A stretch of 64,000 nt of DNA from a virus (IMGVR_UViG_3300021962_000041:50869-114868), one strand, 5' to 3'; positions 13,736 through 21,848 are shown, counted from the first letter of the stretch. Numbers and translations: made by a program. Notes: generated by a model from the letters alone, not told the origin.

Positions 13736-14362
13736 TTAATAATGTAACTCTGCGACATATCTTTTAAGGTAATCAATCTTGACATCAACAGATAAAATGA
13801 TTCTTTCTTTTGTTCCACCATGAACAACAGAATGCTTAAGAGGTCCACCATCTTTGAATGCAAGAATCTTACCATCTTCCCAAGTTTTTGTTTGATCTCC
13901 AACTGTAATTCTACAACCAGGATCACATGAAATTCCAAGATGCATTCTCATATAGTTATCAGTCCATCCAGTATGGGGATTAATAACAGAACCAGGAACT
14001 AATCGACTAATAAAAGAATTATGGAGTACATCTAGTTCTTCTTCATACTTTCTGAGTATTCCAGTTGTTACTGGACATTTTTTTCTAGAGTTTTCAATAA
14101 TAACTTTTAAGAATGCCATCTCTTGCTCACTAGCATAAGATGACATAAATTCACCTTCAAACTTTGTTAAGGGCGCTGCTTTCCAGTAATGTTCATACAA
14201 ATTTCTACCATCAATTTGATATCGTGGATAATCAAATAATGATAATGGTGCCTCACAAAAGTTAAGAATTTCTTCTTTAATTACTGGATAGTTCTCAATC
14301 AGTTCATTATATACTGGAACATCTTCAAAATAAGATTCCCAAAATGCTATTTTCTTGCTCAT
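13736..14362 (-). CDS. Aspartyl/asparaginyl beta-hydroxylase-like protein 1
   Basis: A 208-residue protein with the AspH-family core (PF05118 type): INPHTGW (His130 as first iron ligand), MRMHLGI, CRITVGD, TWEDGKILAFKDGG and KHSVVHGG (His177 as second ligand), then the 2-oxoglutarate-binding Arg in TKERIILSVDV. AspH enzymes use two His and no Asp to hold iron. They hydroxylate Asp/Asn in proteins, or free amino acids and peptidyl residues in natural-product pathways. It is the third gene of a tandem trio (four-base overlap) behind a FabF-like gene. Substrate unknown. Confidence 0.75.
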   Translation of the reverse strand: MSKKIAFWESYFEDVPVYNELIENYPVIKEEILNFCEAPLSLFDYPRYQIDGRNLYEHYWKAAPLTKFEGEFMSSYASEQEMAFLKVIIENSRKKCPVTTGILRKYEEELDVLHNSFISRLVPGSVINPHTGWTDNYMRMHLGISCDPGCRITVGDQTKTWEDGKILAFKDGGPLKHSVVHGGTKERIILSVDVKIDYLKRYVAELHY

Positions 14363-15027
14363 TTTAAATACTTCTCTAGGTAACTTAACTTAAGATCAAA
14401 GGACATAACATATCTATCTTTCTTTCCATTATGGACTACACTATGATAGTATGGACCGCCATCTTTAAATGCTAATATTTTACCATTTTTCCACGTTTTT
14501 GTCACGTTTCCTACAGTTATCTGGCATCCAGGATCTTCCACAAGACACAAATGCACTCTCATATAATCTTTAGAGTATCCTTGATGAGGTCTAATAATTG
14601 TACCAGGAGATACCATACTTAAGAACATATTGGCGAGTATTCCCTCTTTCTCTGGTTTTTTAATAATGTTATGAATTACAGGTGTAAGGATCCATCGATA
14701 TTGATCAATCAACATATCGAGATCCTTTCCACCCTGTAACTTCTTCACGATCATATTCACTTCGTGATGGTATGATTCGCTAAATCTAGAAAGAGCTAGA
14801 ACATCCCATGTATTATCATACATTTTCACCTTTTTACCACTCTCGGGGTCGGTAATCTTATACTTTGGATAAGGATTCATCCATTTATAAGAAGATCCAC
14901 CAACCTTTGGAAATAGTTTGGATTTGATAATGAGTTCCCACTTAATAAACCTCCAATACCGCATAAATGTGCGGCATATGGGTTCATCCATTAAATAATC
15001 TTCCCAAAACTCTGGTTCCTGTATCAT
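14359..15027 (-). CDS. Aspartyl/asparaginyl beta-hydroxylase-like protein 2
   Basis: A 222-residue paralogue of its neighbours. The core motifs are IIRPHQGYS (His148), MRVHLCL, CQITVGN, TWKNGKILAFKDGG and YYHSVVHNG (His195), with the Arg of DRYVMSFDL. Both iron-binding histidines are kept, so it should be active. It overlaps both neighbours by four bases and is AT-rich like copy 1. Confidence 0.75.
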   Translation of the reverse strand: MIQEPEFWEDYLMDEPICRTFMRYWRFIKWELIIKSKLFPKVGGSSYKWMNPYPKYKITDPESGKKVKMYDNTWDVLALSRFSESYHHEVNMIVKKLQGGKDLDMLIDQYRWILTPVIHNIIKKPEKEGILANMFLSMVSPGTIIRPHQGYSKDYMRVHLCLVEDPGCQITVGNVTKTWKNGKILAFKDGGPYYHSVVHNGKKDRYVMSFDLKLSYLEKYLK

Positions 15028-15698
15028 TCGATATCAATATATTCTTTCAGATAATCTACGCTCAAGTCAAACGAAAGATAGAGTCGATCTTGATCCTTAC
15101 TCTCGTTCTTCATGCTGATAAAGTATGGACCTTGATCTCTGAATGCCAGAATATCTCCATCACTCCAGGTTCGAGTCTCATCACCAACATTGATTGTGGC
15201 AGCATCATCATCCCAGGCAAGTCCTAGATGCACTCGTACATACTCTTTTGTCCAACCTTTGTGGCGATTAACCACACAACCAGGATAAAGTGTTCCCAGG
15301 AAAGCATTTGCCAATTTCTTATCTCGTTCTGCTCTCCAGATCAGATTATGAAGCACAGGTAGACCACGCTTACGCAGTTTCCTGATGGTATCATCAAGAC
15401 TCAGATCCAGTTTCTTCTCTTGTTCTGCCTTAAATTCAAGGAACTCTGGACTTACAGACTTCTCCTCATCAACATAACCAACAGGAAGAGTTGTCCAGTT
15501 GCCAGTATATAATGGATTCTGATCTCCAGTATCAGGATCAACAACCAAAGGATTGAAATAAGGAAGCGACCAATGTGATGCCATTGCAGCAAAATGAGTC
15601 AGTTCAATATAAAGTTTATCAAAGTTCTCAATCAACGAAGCACAAATAGGTTCTTTCCCTTGCTTCAGTTTAAAATCCCAAAATGCAGGTTCTGTCAT
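15024..15698 (-). CDS. Aspartyl/asparaginyl beta-hydroxylase-like protein 3, second His lost
   Basis: A 224-residue paralogue. It keeps VNRHKGWT (His146), VRVHLGL, ATINVGD and TWSDGDILAFRDQG. Where copies 1 and 2 have HSVVH it reads GPYFISMKNES, so the second iron ligand is Ile194. It is therefore either an inactive member, perhaps a partner of copies 1 and 2, or it binds iron differently. It is first in the trio and the only one directly behind the TATAAT box at 15720. Its base composition is less AT-rich than copies 1 and 2. Confidence 0.7.
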   Translation of the reverse strand: MTEPAFWDFKLKQGKEPICASLIENFDKLYIELTHFAAMASHWSLPYFNPLVVDPDTGDQNPLYTGNWTTLPVGYVDEEKSVSPEFLEFKAEQEKKLDLSLDDTIRKLRKRGLPVLHNLIWRAERDKKLANAFLGTLYPGCVVNRHKGWTKEYVRVHLGLAWDDDAATINVGDETRTWSDGDILAFRDQGPYFISMKNESKDQDRLYLSFDLSVDYLKEYIDIE

Positions 15699-15719
15699 AC
15701 TTAAATCTCCACTTGTAGT

Positions 15720-15725
15720 ATTATA
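15720..15725 (-). promoter_or_regulatory. -10 box (TATAAT) before the hydroxylase trio
   Basis: A perfect TATAAT immediately after the FabF-like stop codon, reading leftward. A leader ACTACAAGTGGAGATTTAAG with a GGAG site precedes the ATG at 15698. No clear -35 is seen. Confidence 0.5.
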
Positions 15726-16916
15726 TCACACTTCGATGACTTGACTGATACACTTACCACCAAAGGCAAATGAGTTGTTGAGAGTCCGAAGTGTTCTGTT
15801 TGGTAGTTCTAGATTCTCCTTGACAAGACATTCTTTTCTGTCAAGTGAACATTTATTTAGATTCTGGATGTGAGGGATGACTCTGTTCTTCATCGACTCA
15901 ATCGCATAGATTGTTTCAAGAATACTAGCAGCACCGATTGTATGTCCAATCTTACTCTTTGGTGCATAGATTGGAGTCTTGTCAAGAACATCTGTGATTG
16001 CCATGTATTCAATTGGATCACCGATAAATGTAGAGGTTGCATGGCCCGACACAGCATCAATAATCATGGGCATGGGACTATGCATGTCAGCGTTCTTCAG
16101 CGCCTTTGTAATCGCTATCTTGGCGCCTCTGGCGTCAGGTGCTGGAGCAGTCATGTCCAGGGCGTCAGATGCCATTCCAGAGGGGTACAGGGTGGCGTGG
16201 ATGGTGCTACCATACTCCTTTGCCTTCTGACTGGATTGTAGGATCAGGCATCCAGCACCATCACCCATCATGAAACCTTCACGCTTGTCATCAAATGGGC
16301 AGTTATAGTTTCCAAGGGCACCAAGTGCCTGAAAATATAACATCAGTTCCACGTTCACATTATAGTCAGACGATCCAACCACAACATATTCATATTCATC
16401 ACACAGGCGTTGAGCATACTCCATGGTAAACAGTGAGGTTGCACATGATGCCAACATGGAAACAGATGCTCCCATGAATCCATAATGTCCACACAGGTGA
16501 GATGGAATCATATCAGGCAGAATGTTTACCAGTTTCCGCAGATTAATTCTCTTCCGATCATACAAATCATTTACAATCTTGTTACCTGCCTCATAGGAAT
16601 TAGAAGCAGATGAGAAGATCACTGCAACTTCCTGCTGTGGTTTCAGACCAGACATTTTAAGTGCCTGCTCTACAACATGGAATGCAAGAAGTTGTGATCT
16701 TGTGTAGGTTCGCATCAATTTGGGATCAAGATCTGGCAGTTGTAGAGTTTCATAGTCTACCATCAGACCCCTGGTAATCTTTTCACCCCGTTCAATCATG
16801 GGATGAAAGTCCACAGAATAATCTACATCATCTAAAAACCTTGGAAAACAATCGCTAGGATTGTTACCCAAGGCGTCAATCATTCCATAACCAACAACAT
16901 GGACTGGATTAACCAT
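15726..16916 (-). CDS. Beta-ketoacyl-ACP synthase, FabF-like
   Basis: A 396-residue thiolase-fold condensing enzyme. The catalytic triad is complete: Cys158 in LASCATSLFTMEYA, His292 in SGHATSTFIGDP and His325 in SKIGHTIGAAS, with Lys320 also kept. CPFDDKREGFMMGDGAG (206-222) and NSFAFGG (381-387) are typical FabF motifs. The enzyme should join malonyl-ACP to an acyl-ACP in fatty-acid or polyketide-type chain extension. No acyl carrier protein is seen nearby, so it would use the host ACP. It is one base overlapped with the gene at 16916. This is an unusual cargo for a phage. Confidence 0.85.
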   Translation of the reverse strand: MVNPVHVVGYGMIDALGNNPSDCFPRFLDDVDYSVDFHPMIERGEKITRGLMVDYETLQLPDLDPKLMRTYTRSQLLAFHVVEQALKMSGLKPQQEVAVIFSSASNSYEAGNKIVNDLYDRKRINLRKLVNILPDMIPSHLCGHYGFMGASVSMLASCATSLFTMEYAQRLCDEYEYVVVGSSDYNVNVELMLYFQALGALGNYNCPFDDKREGFMMGDGAGCLILQSSQKAKEYGSTIHATLYPSGMASDALDMTAPAPDARGAKIAITKALKNADMHSPMPMIIDAVSGHATSTFIGDPIEYMAITDVLDKTPIYAPKSKIGHTIGAASILETIYAIESMKNRVIPHIQNLNKCSLDRKECLVKENLELPNRTLRTLNNSFAFGGKCISQVIEV

Positions 16917-17152
16917 TACTCGTCATCTCCACGATTAAAAAATGTACCAAAGAAACCAGAATCACCTGGTTTTCGGTTTTCGAGTTTGTCAAGCAAGGAA
17001 TCTGTAGTCTGTAGAGATTCAATACGACTGATTAGATCAGCGATCACACTACAAACCATCGGACGCTCTTGACGTGCAGCATATGCTAGCGCATTTCGCA
17101 GAGATTGCTCTGCTTCCTTTAACGATTCTTCAACAGATTGTGATAGTGCCAT
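16916..17152 (-). CDS. Conserved helical protein
   Basis: A 78-residue protein (MALSQSVEESLKEAEQSLRN...), helical over residues 1-55, with a C-terminal LENRKPGDSGFFGTFF segment I recall from cyanophages. Its stop overlaps the FabF-like start by one base. Function unknown. Confidence 0.75.
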   Translation of the reverse strand: MALSQSVEESLKEAEQSLRNALAYAARQERPMVCSVIADLISRIESLQTTDSLLDKLENRKPGDSGFFGTFFNRGDDE

Positions 17153-17349
17153 ACTTCAGGGTTCTCCAGGTCTTTACAACGGGGGTAGAAGATGCCGTCA
17201 CGATAACAGGCATGTTCTGGATTTGGTTTATCATATTTTACCACATTTGGGGGATAATCTCTAACATTACAGAGTTCTCCTTGTTTTAACATAAAGTTTT
17301 CAAAACACAGACCAGCAACAAATGGGGCAAGAAATTGAAGAGTATACAT
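17119..17349 (-). CDS. Small protein with N-terminal hydrophobic segment
   Basis: A 76-residue protein starting MYTLQFLAPFVAGLCFENF, a likely signal peptide or anchor, followed by a Cys-containing domain (ELCNVRD, HACYRDGIFYPRCKD). The start at 17349 overlaps the stop of the upstream gene; the 3' end overlaps the next gene by 34 bases. Function unknown. Confidence 0.65.
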   Translation of the reverse strand: MYTLQFLAPFVAGLCFENFMLKQGELCNVRDYPPNVVKYDKPNPEHACYRDGIFYPRCKDLENPEVWHYHNLLKNR

Positions 17350-18038
17350 CAACAATCATCCATTCCAAGTGGTTTGGTAACCTTACGAAGAAGGTAAGAT
17401 CCATCGCCACTATCTACCCATTCGATTGTATCACCTTCTTTCAGTTTTGCTGCTTCTAGGAGATCATCTGGGAAAGATACAAAATATTCTGTTTTGTCAG
17501 TATCAACGTCTTTTACTTCTTCAACAGGAAGAACCCATTTCTTTTTAGAAACCTCAGGTGTCCATTCATATCCACCTTCTTGGCGGATTCTTTCTACTTC
17601 GGCATCAAGTTCCGCCTTATTACACATTGCATTCAGTTCTTCTTCAGTATATTGAACACTACTCACAGTTGAACCTTTATACTCTTCTGGATAATAATTC
17701 TCTTCCCAGAAACTATTCCAGGCATTCTTACATTCTGGTGAAGAATCATCCTTGTCGCAGACAAATTTTTCACCAGTTGCAGTATAGTCAAACTTATCAT
17801 CATTCCGCAAGTCACCTACAGTTGCTTGCCAGGCAAGTTTGAACTTATCATCAAACTCTTGCAGATAATACTCAAGAAACTCATAAGCAGCAGACATCAA
17901 AAGTTCTGCTTTATCATATTCGTGTCCTTGAATTTTATCTACTGCATTATCAATAATCTCACGGGCAGAACAAATCTTGGATGTGACCATTTCAAGGTCA
18001 TTCATTGTTCGCCAAACTTTATCATAATTAACATTCAT
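17349..18038 (-). CDS. Protein with C-terminal AbrB-like domain
   Basis: A 229-residue protein. The last 45 residues, starting TEYFVSFPDDLLEAAKLKEG and followed by DTIEWVDSGDGSYLLRKV, form the swapped-hairpin AbrB/SpoVT pattern of antitoxin-like DNA-binding or dimerising domains. The N-terminal 70 residues are helical (DNAVDKIQGHEYDKAELLMS) and the middle is acidic. It may be a transcription factor, or the AbrB part may act only as a dimerisation unit. Confidence 0.65.
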   Translation of the reverse strand: MNVNYDKVWRTMNDLEMVTSKICSAREIIDNAVDKIQGHEYDKAELLMSAAYEFLEYYLQEFDDKFKLAWQATVGDLRNDDKFDYTATGEKFVCDKDDSSPECKNAWNSFWEENYYPEEYKGSTVSSVQYTEEELNAMCNKAELDAEVERIRQEGGYEWTPEVSKKKWVLPVEEVKDVDTDKTEYFVSFPDDLLEAAKLKEGDTIEWVDSGDGSYLLRKVTKPLGMDDC

Positions 18039-18189
18039 TGAGGTGGTCCTTGATTGCTTGTTCCACTATAACTGAGATCTCTTTGGAAGTCAACCCATTG
18101 AGCCACTTCCAGTTTGGATCTTCTGGATCCCAGTCCATGGTGAAAGACCCATCTTCATTCTGTGTTATCTTAAGACTATCAGCACTCAT
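18028..18189 (-). CDS. Small conserved protein
   Basis: A 53-residue protein MSADSLKITQNEDGSFTMDW... with DPEDPNWKWLNGLT in the middle, a pattern I recall from cyanophages. It overlaps neighbours at both ends (11 bases each). Function unknown. Confidence 0.7.
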   Translation of the reverse strand: MSADSLKITQNEDGSFTMDWDPEDPNWKWLNGLTSKEISVIVEQAIKDHLNEC

Positions 18190-18364
18190 CGCAGTCAGTA
18201 TCTTTATAGTGTTTACGAACCTTTTTAAGTTGTTTGAGTTCTTCCTTGATCATTTTATAGGCAGCATCACTATCAATCTTATCACCCATTTCAAGGGCAA
18301 TAATAATGTCTACACGGGTTCCAAAGTGTGCTAGTGCTTTCTCAAAACAATCTAAGTCATACAT
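18179..18364 (-). CDS. Small helical protein
   Basis: A 61-residue protein starting MYDLDCFEKALAHFGTRVDI. ATG 18364 is preferred over 18370 because GGAG lies eight bases upstream. It is helical with a basic end (KKVRKHYKDTDCDEC). Function unknown. Confidence 0.65.
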   Translation of the reverse strand: MYDLDCFEKALAHFGTRVDIIIALEMGDKIDSDAAYKMIKEELKQLKKVRKHYKDTDCDEC

Positions 18365-18587
18365 TATCATTACTCCACTTTTCTATGGTCAGAATATCTA
18401 TGCGGGCATCAACTGCATCAATAGAATTCATCAATTCATACAAACAATTAGATGTTTCCACATTTTCTGCTTCAAGTGCAATAATTCGTTCTTGAAGTTC
18501 AATCAACTTTGAATATATGTCAATTTCCTCAACGATTGGTTTTTGTGATGGTGCAACGAACCAATCAACAAATTGTTTAATCATCAT
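18357..18587 (-). CDS. Coiled-coil protein
   Basis: A 76-residue protein starting MMIKQFVDWFVAPSQKPIVE. Residues 25-65 show a heptad pattern (LIELQERIIALEAENVETSN). It overlaps the downstream gene by eight bases. Function unknown. Confidence 0.65.
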   Translation of the reverse strand: MMIKQFVDWFVAPSQKPIVEEIDIYSKLIELQERIIALEAENVETSNCLYELMNSIDAVDARIDILTIEKWSNDNV

Positions 18588-18748
18588 AATACACCTACAG
18601 ATTTTAGATAGTTACGATAACCCATGTATCGTCTTATACTTGGTTGATCCTTTACGCCCAATTGATGACAGATCTCACAATAACATAACCACTCATACCA
18701 AGGAGTAGTGGGATCTAAAACATGGTATGGATATTCAGAGTTTTCCAC
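18584..18748 (-). CDS. Small protein with GTG start
   Basis: A 54-residue protein, first residues (M)ENSEYPYHVLDPTTPWYEW. No ATG is available near the start; the GTG at 18748 is preceded by GGGGAAGTAG. It contains CYCEICHQLGVKDQPS, a possible small metal site. It overlaps the 3' end of the upstream gene by 14 bases. Function unknown. Confidence 0.6.
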   Translation of the reverse strand: MENSEYPYHVLDPTTPWYEWLCYCEICHQLGVKDQPSIRRYMGYRNYLKSVGVL

Positions 18749-18965
18749 CTACTTCCCCGTTATAAGTTTTGGTTTCAGAGAAACCTTCCTGCCGTCCTTT
18801 AAGATAAAAACGGGTGCCTGATATACATGACTCTTCAGTGAGAGCTGAGACCAATCCGTTACCTTCTTTGTCATAACTATCCCAGAGAAATTTTCCCTTT
18901 ACAACATAAAAACAATCGTCAATTAGTTTCTTATCTGGAATATCAAGTGGATTGCGTTTCGTCAT
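18735..18965 (-). CDS. Hypothetical protein
   Basis: A 76-residue protein starting MTKRNPLDIPDKKLIDDCFY, beta-rich, with FYLKGRQEGFSETKTYNGE near the end. The start overlaps the upstream gene by 23 bases. Function unknown. Confidence 0.65.
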   Translation of the reverse strand: MTKRNPLDIPDKKLIDDCFYVVKGKFLWDSYDKEGNGLVSALTEESCISGTRFYLKGRQEGFSETKTYNGEVGGKL

Positions 18966-19170
18966 TCTTTTTATTGAATCCAAAGGGTTGGTTTTCTGCT
19001 TCTTTTTCTACACGCAGTTTCTGCGCTAAAGTACAGACATTCTCGGCAACTTTAAGAATATCCTCTACTTTTGCATCATCAGGCATCCGACTTTTGATAC
19101 ATTCGTAGATAGGAAAGAAGATATCTGCTGCTTCAGTTACTTCTTCAATTGTCAGTGGCTTTGTATTCAT
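18943..19170 (-). CDS. Hypothetical helical protein
   Basis: A 75-residue protein (MNTKPLTIEEVTEAADIFFP...) that is mostly helical, ending PFGFNKKNDETQST. It overlaps both neighbours. Function unknown. Confidence 0.65.
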   Translation of the reverse strand: MNTKPLTIEEVTEAADIFFPIYECIKSRMPDDAKVEDILKVAENVCTLAQKLRVEKEAENQPFGFNKKNDETQST

Positions 19171-19321
19171 TTGGTTTCTTTAAATCAGGGTGGGGGGCAT
19201 AGAGAGGTCCAGGATAATTACCAGCAAATTTATGATACTCTTTGAGTGCCGCAATTACTTCTGGTGTTTCTTCCCAATTCCATTCATTACCATTCTTGTC
19301 AGTAAAAGTTCTTAGAGTCAT
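19145..19321 (-). CDS. Small hypothetical protein
   Basis: A 58-residue protein MTLRTFTDKNGNEWNWEETP... with a proline-rich end (YPGPLYAPHPDLKKP). ATG overlaps the stop of the RmlB-like gene (ATGA). Function unknown. Confidence 0.65.
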   Translation of the reverse strand: MTLRTFTDKNGNEWNWEETPEVIAALKEYHKFAGNYPGPLYAPHPDLKKPNEYKATDN

Positions 19322-20346
19322 AGGGTAATCCAGCGATTGTTTTCAAGAGTCCATTGAGTAACTTCTGCGATACGTTCTCTAACTGTTTTAGAAGGAACCC
19401 ATCCCAGTTGCTTCATTTTATCACCATCAAGGGCATAACGCAAGTCATGTCCAGGGCGAGAAGAATGGAAATCTACAAGATCATATTTCAGTTCTTTTCC
19501 TTGGGTTTCGGCAATGATTTGTGCAAGTTCCAAGTTATTGAGCTCTTCCGCTCCGACAATGTTAAACTTAGGACACTTAGCATTACCCCAAGTAGGTTCG
19601 AACTTACCCTCATAATTCAACAGAAATAGAACAGCAGATGCAACATCTTCGGCATGAATATAATGGCGAGAACCAGGAATCGTTCTGGTGGAATCACTAT
19701 GAATCGTCACATTTTCACCATCACGAATCCGTTTGATGCACATAGGAATGTACTTCTCGGGATGTTGACGTTCACCAAACACATTCATTGTGTGAGTAAT
19801 GTAAATGGGAAGACCATAAGTATTCTCATAAGCAACCGCAAGTTCTTCACCACCTGCCTTAGTTGCACTATAAGGATTGGTAGAATTATACCGATCATTC
19901 TCCTTATATTTGATTCCATTCGGAGCAGGACCAAAAACTTCATCAGTACCGAAGTAAATAAACCTTTCCAGATTATCCTTTTGAACTCTTGCAAACTCAA
20001 GGATATTACAGGTTGCAACAACATTATCCATGACAAATTCCATGGGATAAAGAATGCTACGATCTACATGAGACCCTGCAGCAAGATGAAGAATGTAATC
20101 TACATTACCAATTTCAGAACGAACCAAAGGGTTAAGTTCTGCCTTCAAATCATGGTGAACAATCTTTACACGTTTACGAACTTCAGGATCAAATGAAAGC
20201 ATCAAATCATGAAGACGATTTAGATTGCCACTGTAATCAAGACGATCAAGTGTAATCACTTCCCAATCAGTGGTCTTAAGAATTTGTCCAATTAGATGGT
20301 GTGCAATGAATCCTGCGCCGCCAGTAATAAGTGCTCTTTTAGTCAT
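19318..20346 (-). CDS. NAD-dependent sugar-nucleotide dehydratase (RmlB-like)
   Basis: A 342-residue extended short-chain dehydrogenase/reductase. The NAD site is GGAGFIA (9-15; the third Gly is Ala). The catalytic Tyr and Lys are in YSATK (159-163). TDEVFG (134-139) carries the Asp-Glu pair used by dTDP-glucose 4,6-dehydratase, so 4,6-dehydration of a dTDP- or CDP-hexose is the likely reaction. With the nearby cupin it could act on a cell-surface or virion sugar. It overlaps its downstream neighbour by four bases. Confidence 0.85.
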   Translation of the reverse strand: MTKRALITGGAGFIAHHLIGQILKTTDWEVITLDRLDYSGNLNRLHDLMLSFDPEVRKRVKIVHHDLKAELNPLVRSEIGNVDYILHLAAGSHVDRSILYPMEFVMDNVVATCNILEFARVQKDNLERFIYFGTDEVFGPAPNGIKYKENDRYNSTNPYSATKAGGEELAVAYENTYGLPIYITHTMNVFGERQHPEKYIPMCIKRIRDGENVTIHSDSTRTIPGSRHYIHAEDVASAVLFLLNYEGKFEPTWGNAKCPKFNIVGAEELNNLELAQIIAETQGKELKYDLVDFHSSRPGHDLRYALDGDKMKQLGWVPSKTVRERIAEVTQWTLENNRWITL

Positions 20347-20348
20347 AA

Positions 20349-20522
20349 TTATTCTTCAAATTTGTAACTGAGTTTAATATCTTTCTTTTTAAGTTTGTAA
20401 CGATCAATGTGCTTTTGACGGTGTGCTTCCGACTCAAAGAAACATTTGCGAGTTTCATTCCCTTCCTTATACACAAGTTTCCAAGGGAATCCGTCAAAGG
20501 GGAATTCTTCAGTGTGTTCCAT
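20349..20522 (-). CDS. Small basic protein
   Basis: A 57-residue protein (MEHTEEFPFDGFPWKLVYKE...) with a lysine-rich end. It starts one base into the stop of the upstream gene and ends two bases before the RmlB-like gene. The pattern resembles the C-terminal DNA-binding part of NUMOD-type or AP2-like repeats only vaguely. Function unknown. Confidence 0.65.
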   Translation of the reverse strand: MEHTEEFPFDGFPWKLVYKEGNETRKCFFESEAHRQKHIDRYKLKKKDIKLSYKFEE

Positions 20523-20683
20523 TAGGTTGGTTGTTCTCTCCGTTGAGTATACACGAGATCAAAGAGTTCGTCAAGCACCTCTCCACACTCATGATATTGT
20601 TGACTGTCGAGAATGCATTTCTCAACTTGATAGCGACGAACCGCAGTGTAAATGAGTCTATATTGTTCGGGTGTAAAGTTCAT
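20522..20683 (-). CDS. Conserved small cyanophage protein
   Basis: A 53-residue protein MNFTPEQYRLIYTAVRRYQV... predicted to be fully helical. I recall this family in many T4-like cyanophages, with unknown function. Start and stop overlap neighbouring genes by one base. Confidence 0.8.
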   Translation of the reverse strand: MNFTPEQYRLIYTAVRRYQVEKCILDSQQYHECGEVLDELFDLVYTQRREQPT

Positions 20684-21456
20684 TAGAAAAAAATCCTCCA
20701 AATACCATCACAAAGTAATCCATGTCCTTGCATTGTAATTCTCCTTTCATTTTCTTCAAGAGATATGAAAGGTGCAATCTGGTGAAGCAAAACTCCCTTA
20801 AAGAAAAAAGCTTCTCCAAGATTATATGATACCACACTATCTGGTGGTCTATGATTTAGATATTCTTGATAGTGACTTAAACCCCTGACATAATCAGATA
20901 GTTCTTTATTCGTATCATATTGTTTTAGTACGGATTCATCCCATATCGCTAATCCACTACCACATTTAGGAGATTCGAGAAGTAATGTCCAGGTTAATGA
21001 ATTATGAATTGTTACATCTTTAAATTTTGCCCATACCATCCTTGCTTTTTGATGTGCATATGGTCTATCCTCATGAATTTTAAATAAAGGTTTTTGACTC
21101 AATTTCATCGTGAGTTTATTATTTAATTGTCCAGGAGGATGACCAAGTACATGAAACCCAGGATGGCCAAGATCATCTATGATTTCACATGGTCCTATCT
21201 GTTCGGTAAGTTTTTCAATAACAAGATCATAAACCCATTCAAAATTCTTTTTCAAGATTGGATTCATTTTATTCATTTGAGCAGTATATCTTTCAGAATG
21301 AGTCATTCCTTCCTGATAACTGGTAGATCCTATGGTGTAAAAATCCCAGGGTTCTGGTTCTCTCCTGACCCAATATTCATAGAGATCATCAACAATACCT
21401 ACGGCAGTTTTACATTGTTCTTCACTGAGAACTTTTATAAATCCATGTCTTTTCAT
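20683..21456 (-). CDS. 2OG-Fe(II) oxygenase-like protein
   Basis: A 257-residue protein with a double-stranded beta-helix dioxygenase layout: FKIHEDRPYAH (His128-x-Asp130), TWTLLLESPKCGSGLAIWD, then GEAFFFKGVLLHQIAPF (His225) and an Arg at NERRITMQG (Arg239) to hold 2-oxoglutarate. Substrate unknown. It lies between the RmlB-like and cupin genes, so it could modify a sugar or a surface protein. A four-base overlap links it to the gene at 21453. Confidence 0.65.
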   Translation of the reverse strand: MKRHGFIKVLSEEQCKTAVGIVDDLYEYWVRREPEPWDFYTIGSTSYQEGMTHSERYTAQMNKMNPILKKNFEWVYDLVIEKLTEQIGPCEIIDDLGHPGFHVLGHPPGQLNNKLTMKLSQKPLFKIHEDRPYAHQKARMVWAKFKDVTIHNSLTWTLLLESPKCGSGLAIWDESVLKQYDTNKELSDYVRGLSHYQEYLNHRPPDSVVSYNLGEAFFFKGVLLHQIAPFISLEENERRITMQGHGLLCDGIWRIFF

Positions 21457-21848
21457 CGACCAGTAACATCTGCATAGTCTTGTAGTTTACCATATCGAAA
21501 ATGTAATCTCAAGCGGGGCCAATCTTCCCATTTACCTTTCCATTCAGCAGGATAGATCTCCACATATTTGGTGATCTCATGGGGTTTAAATCTACCATGC
21601 TCACCAGTAGGAATCCATTCAAAGTTTAAAAACTTACGCTTTACATCGTATCGTTCATCATCCTTTGAGATTTCCTCAAAGGTATGTGTACCGACATAGC
21701 TGGGATACCATAACTGACCCGCTGGATCTAACCAGTAGTCAGTCATTGTACCACCAATACCTTCTTCAATGTCTTTAGTTTGGCAGGTTACATTAGTAAA
21801 CTGCTCGCCCAAATCATACGATGAGTGAAAATAATCAAACATTCCCAT
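21453..21848 (-). CDS. Conserved cyanophage protein
   Basis: A 131-residue protein starting MGMFDYFHSSYDLGEQFTNV. ATG 21848 is preferred to a GTG one codon earlier. I recall this family in cyanophages; it has a beta-rich pattern and a tryptophan-rich end (AEWKGKWEDWPRLRL). Function unknown. Confidence 0.75.
   Translation of the reverse strand: MGMFDYFHSSYDLGEQFTNVTCQTKDIEEGIGGTMTDYWLDPAGQLWYPSYVGTHTFEEISKDDERYDVKRKFLNFEWIPTGEHGRFKPHEITKYVEIYPAEWKGKWEDWPRLRLHFRYGKLQDYADVTGR

Noticed and set aside
19654-20196. 180-codon plus-strand ORF
   Set aside because: It is antisense to the RmlB-like dehydratase and has no recognisable features.
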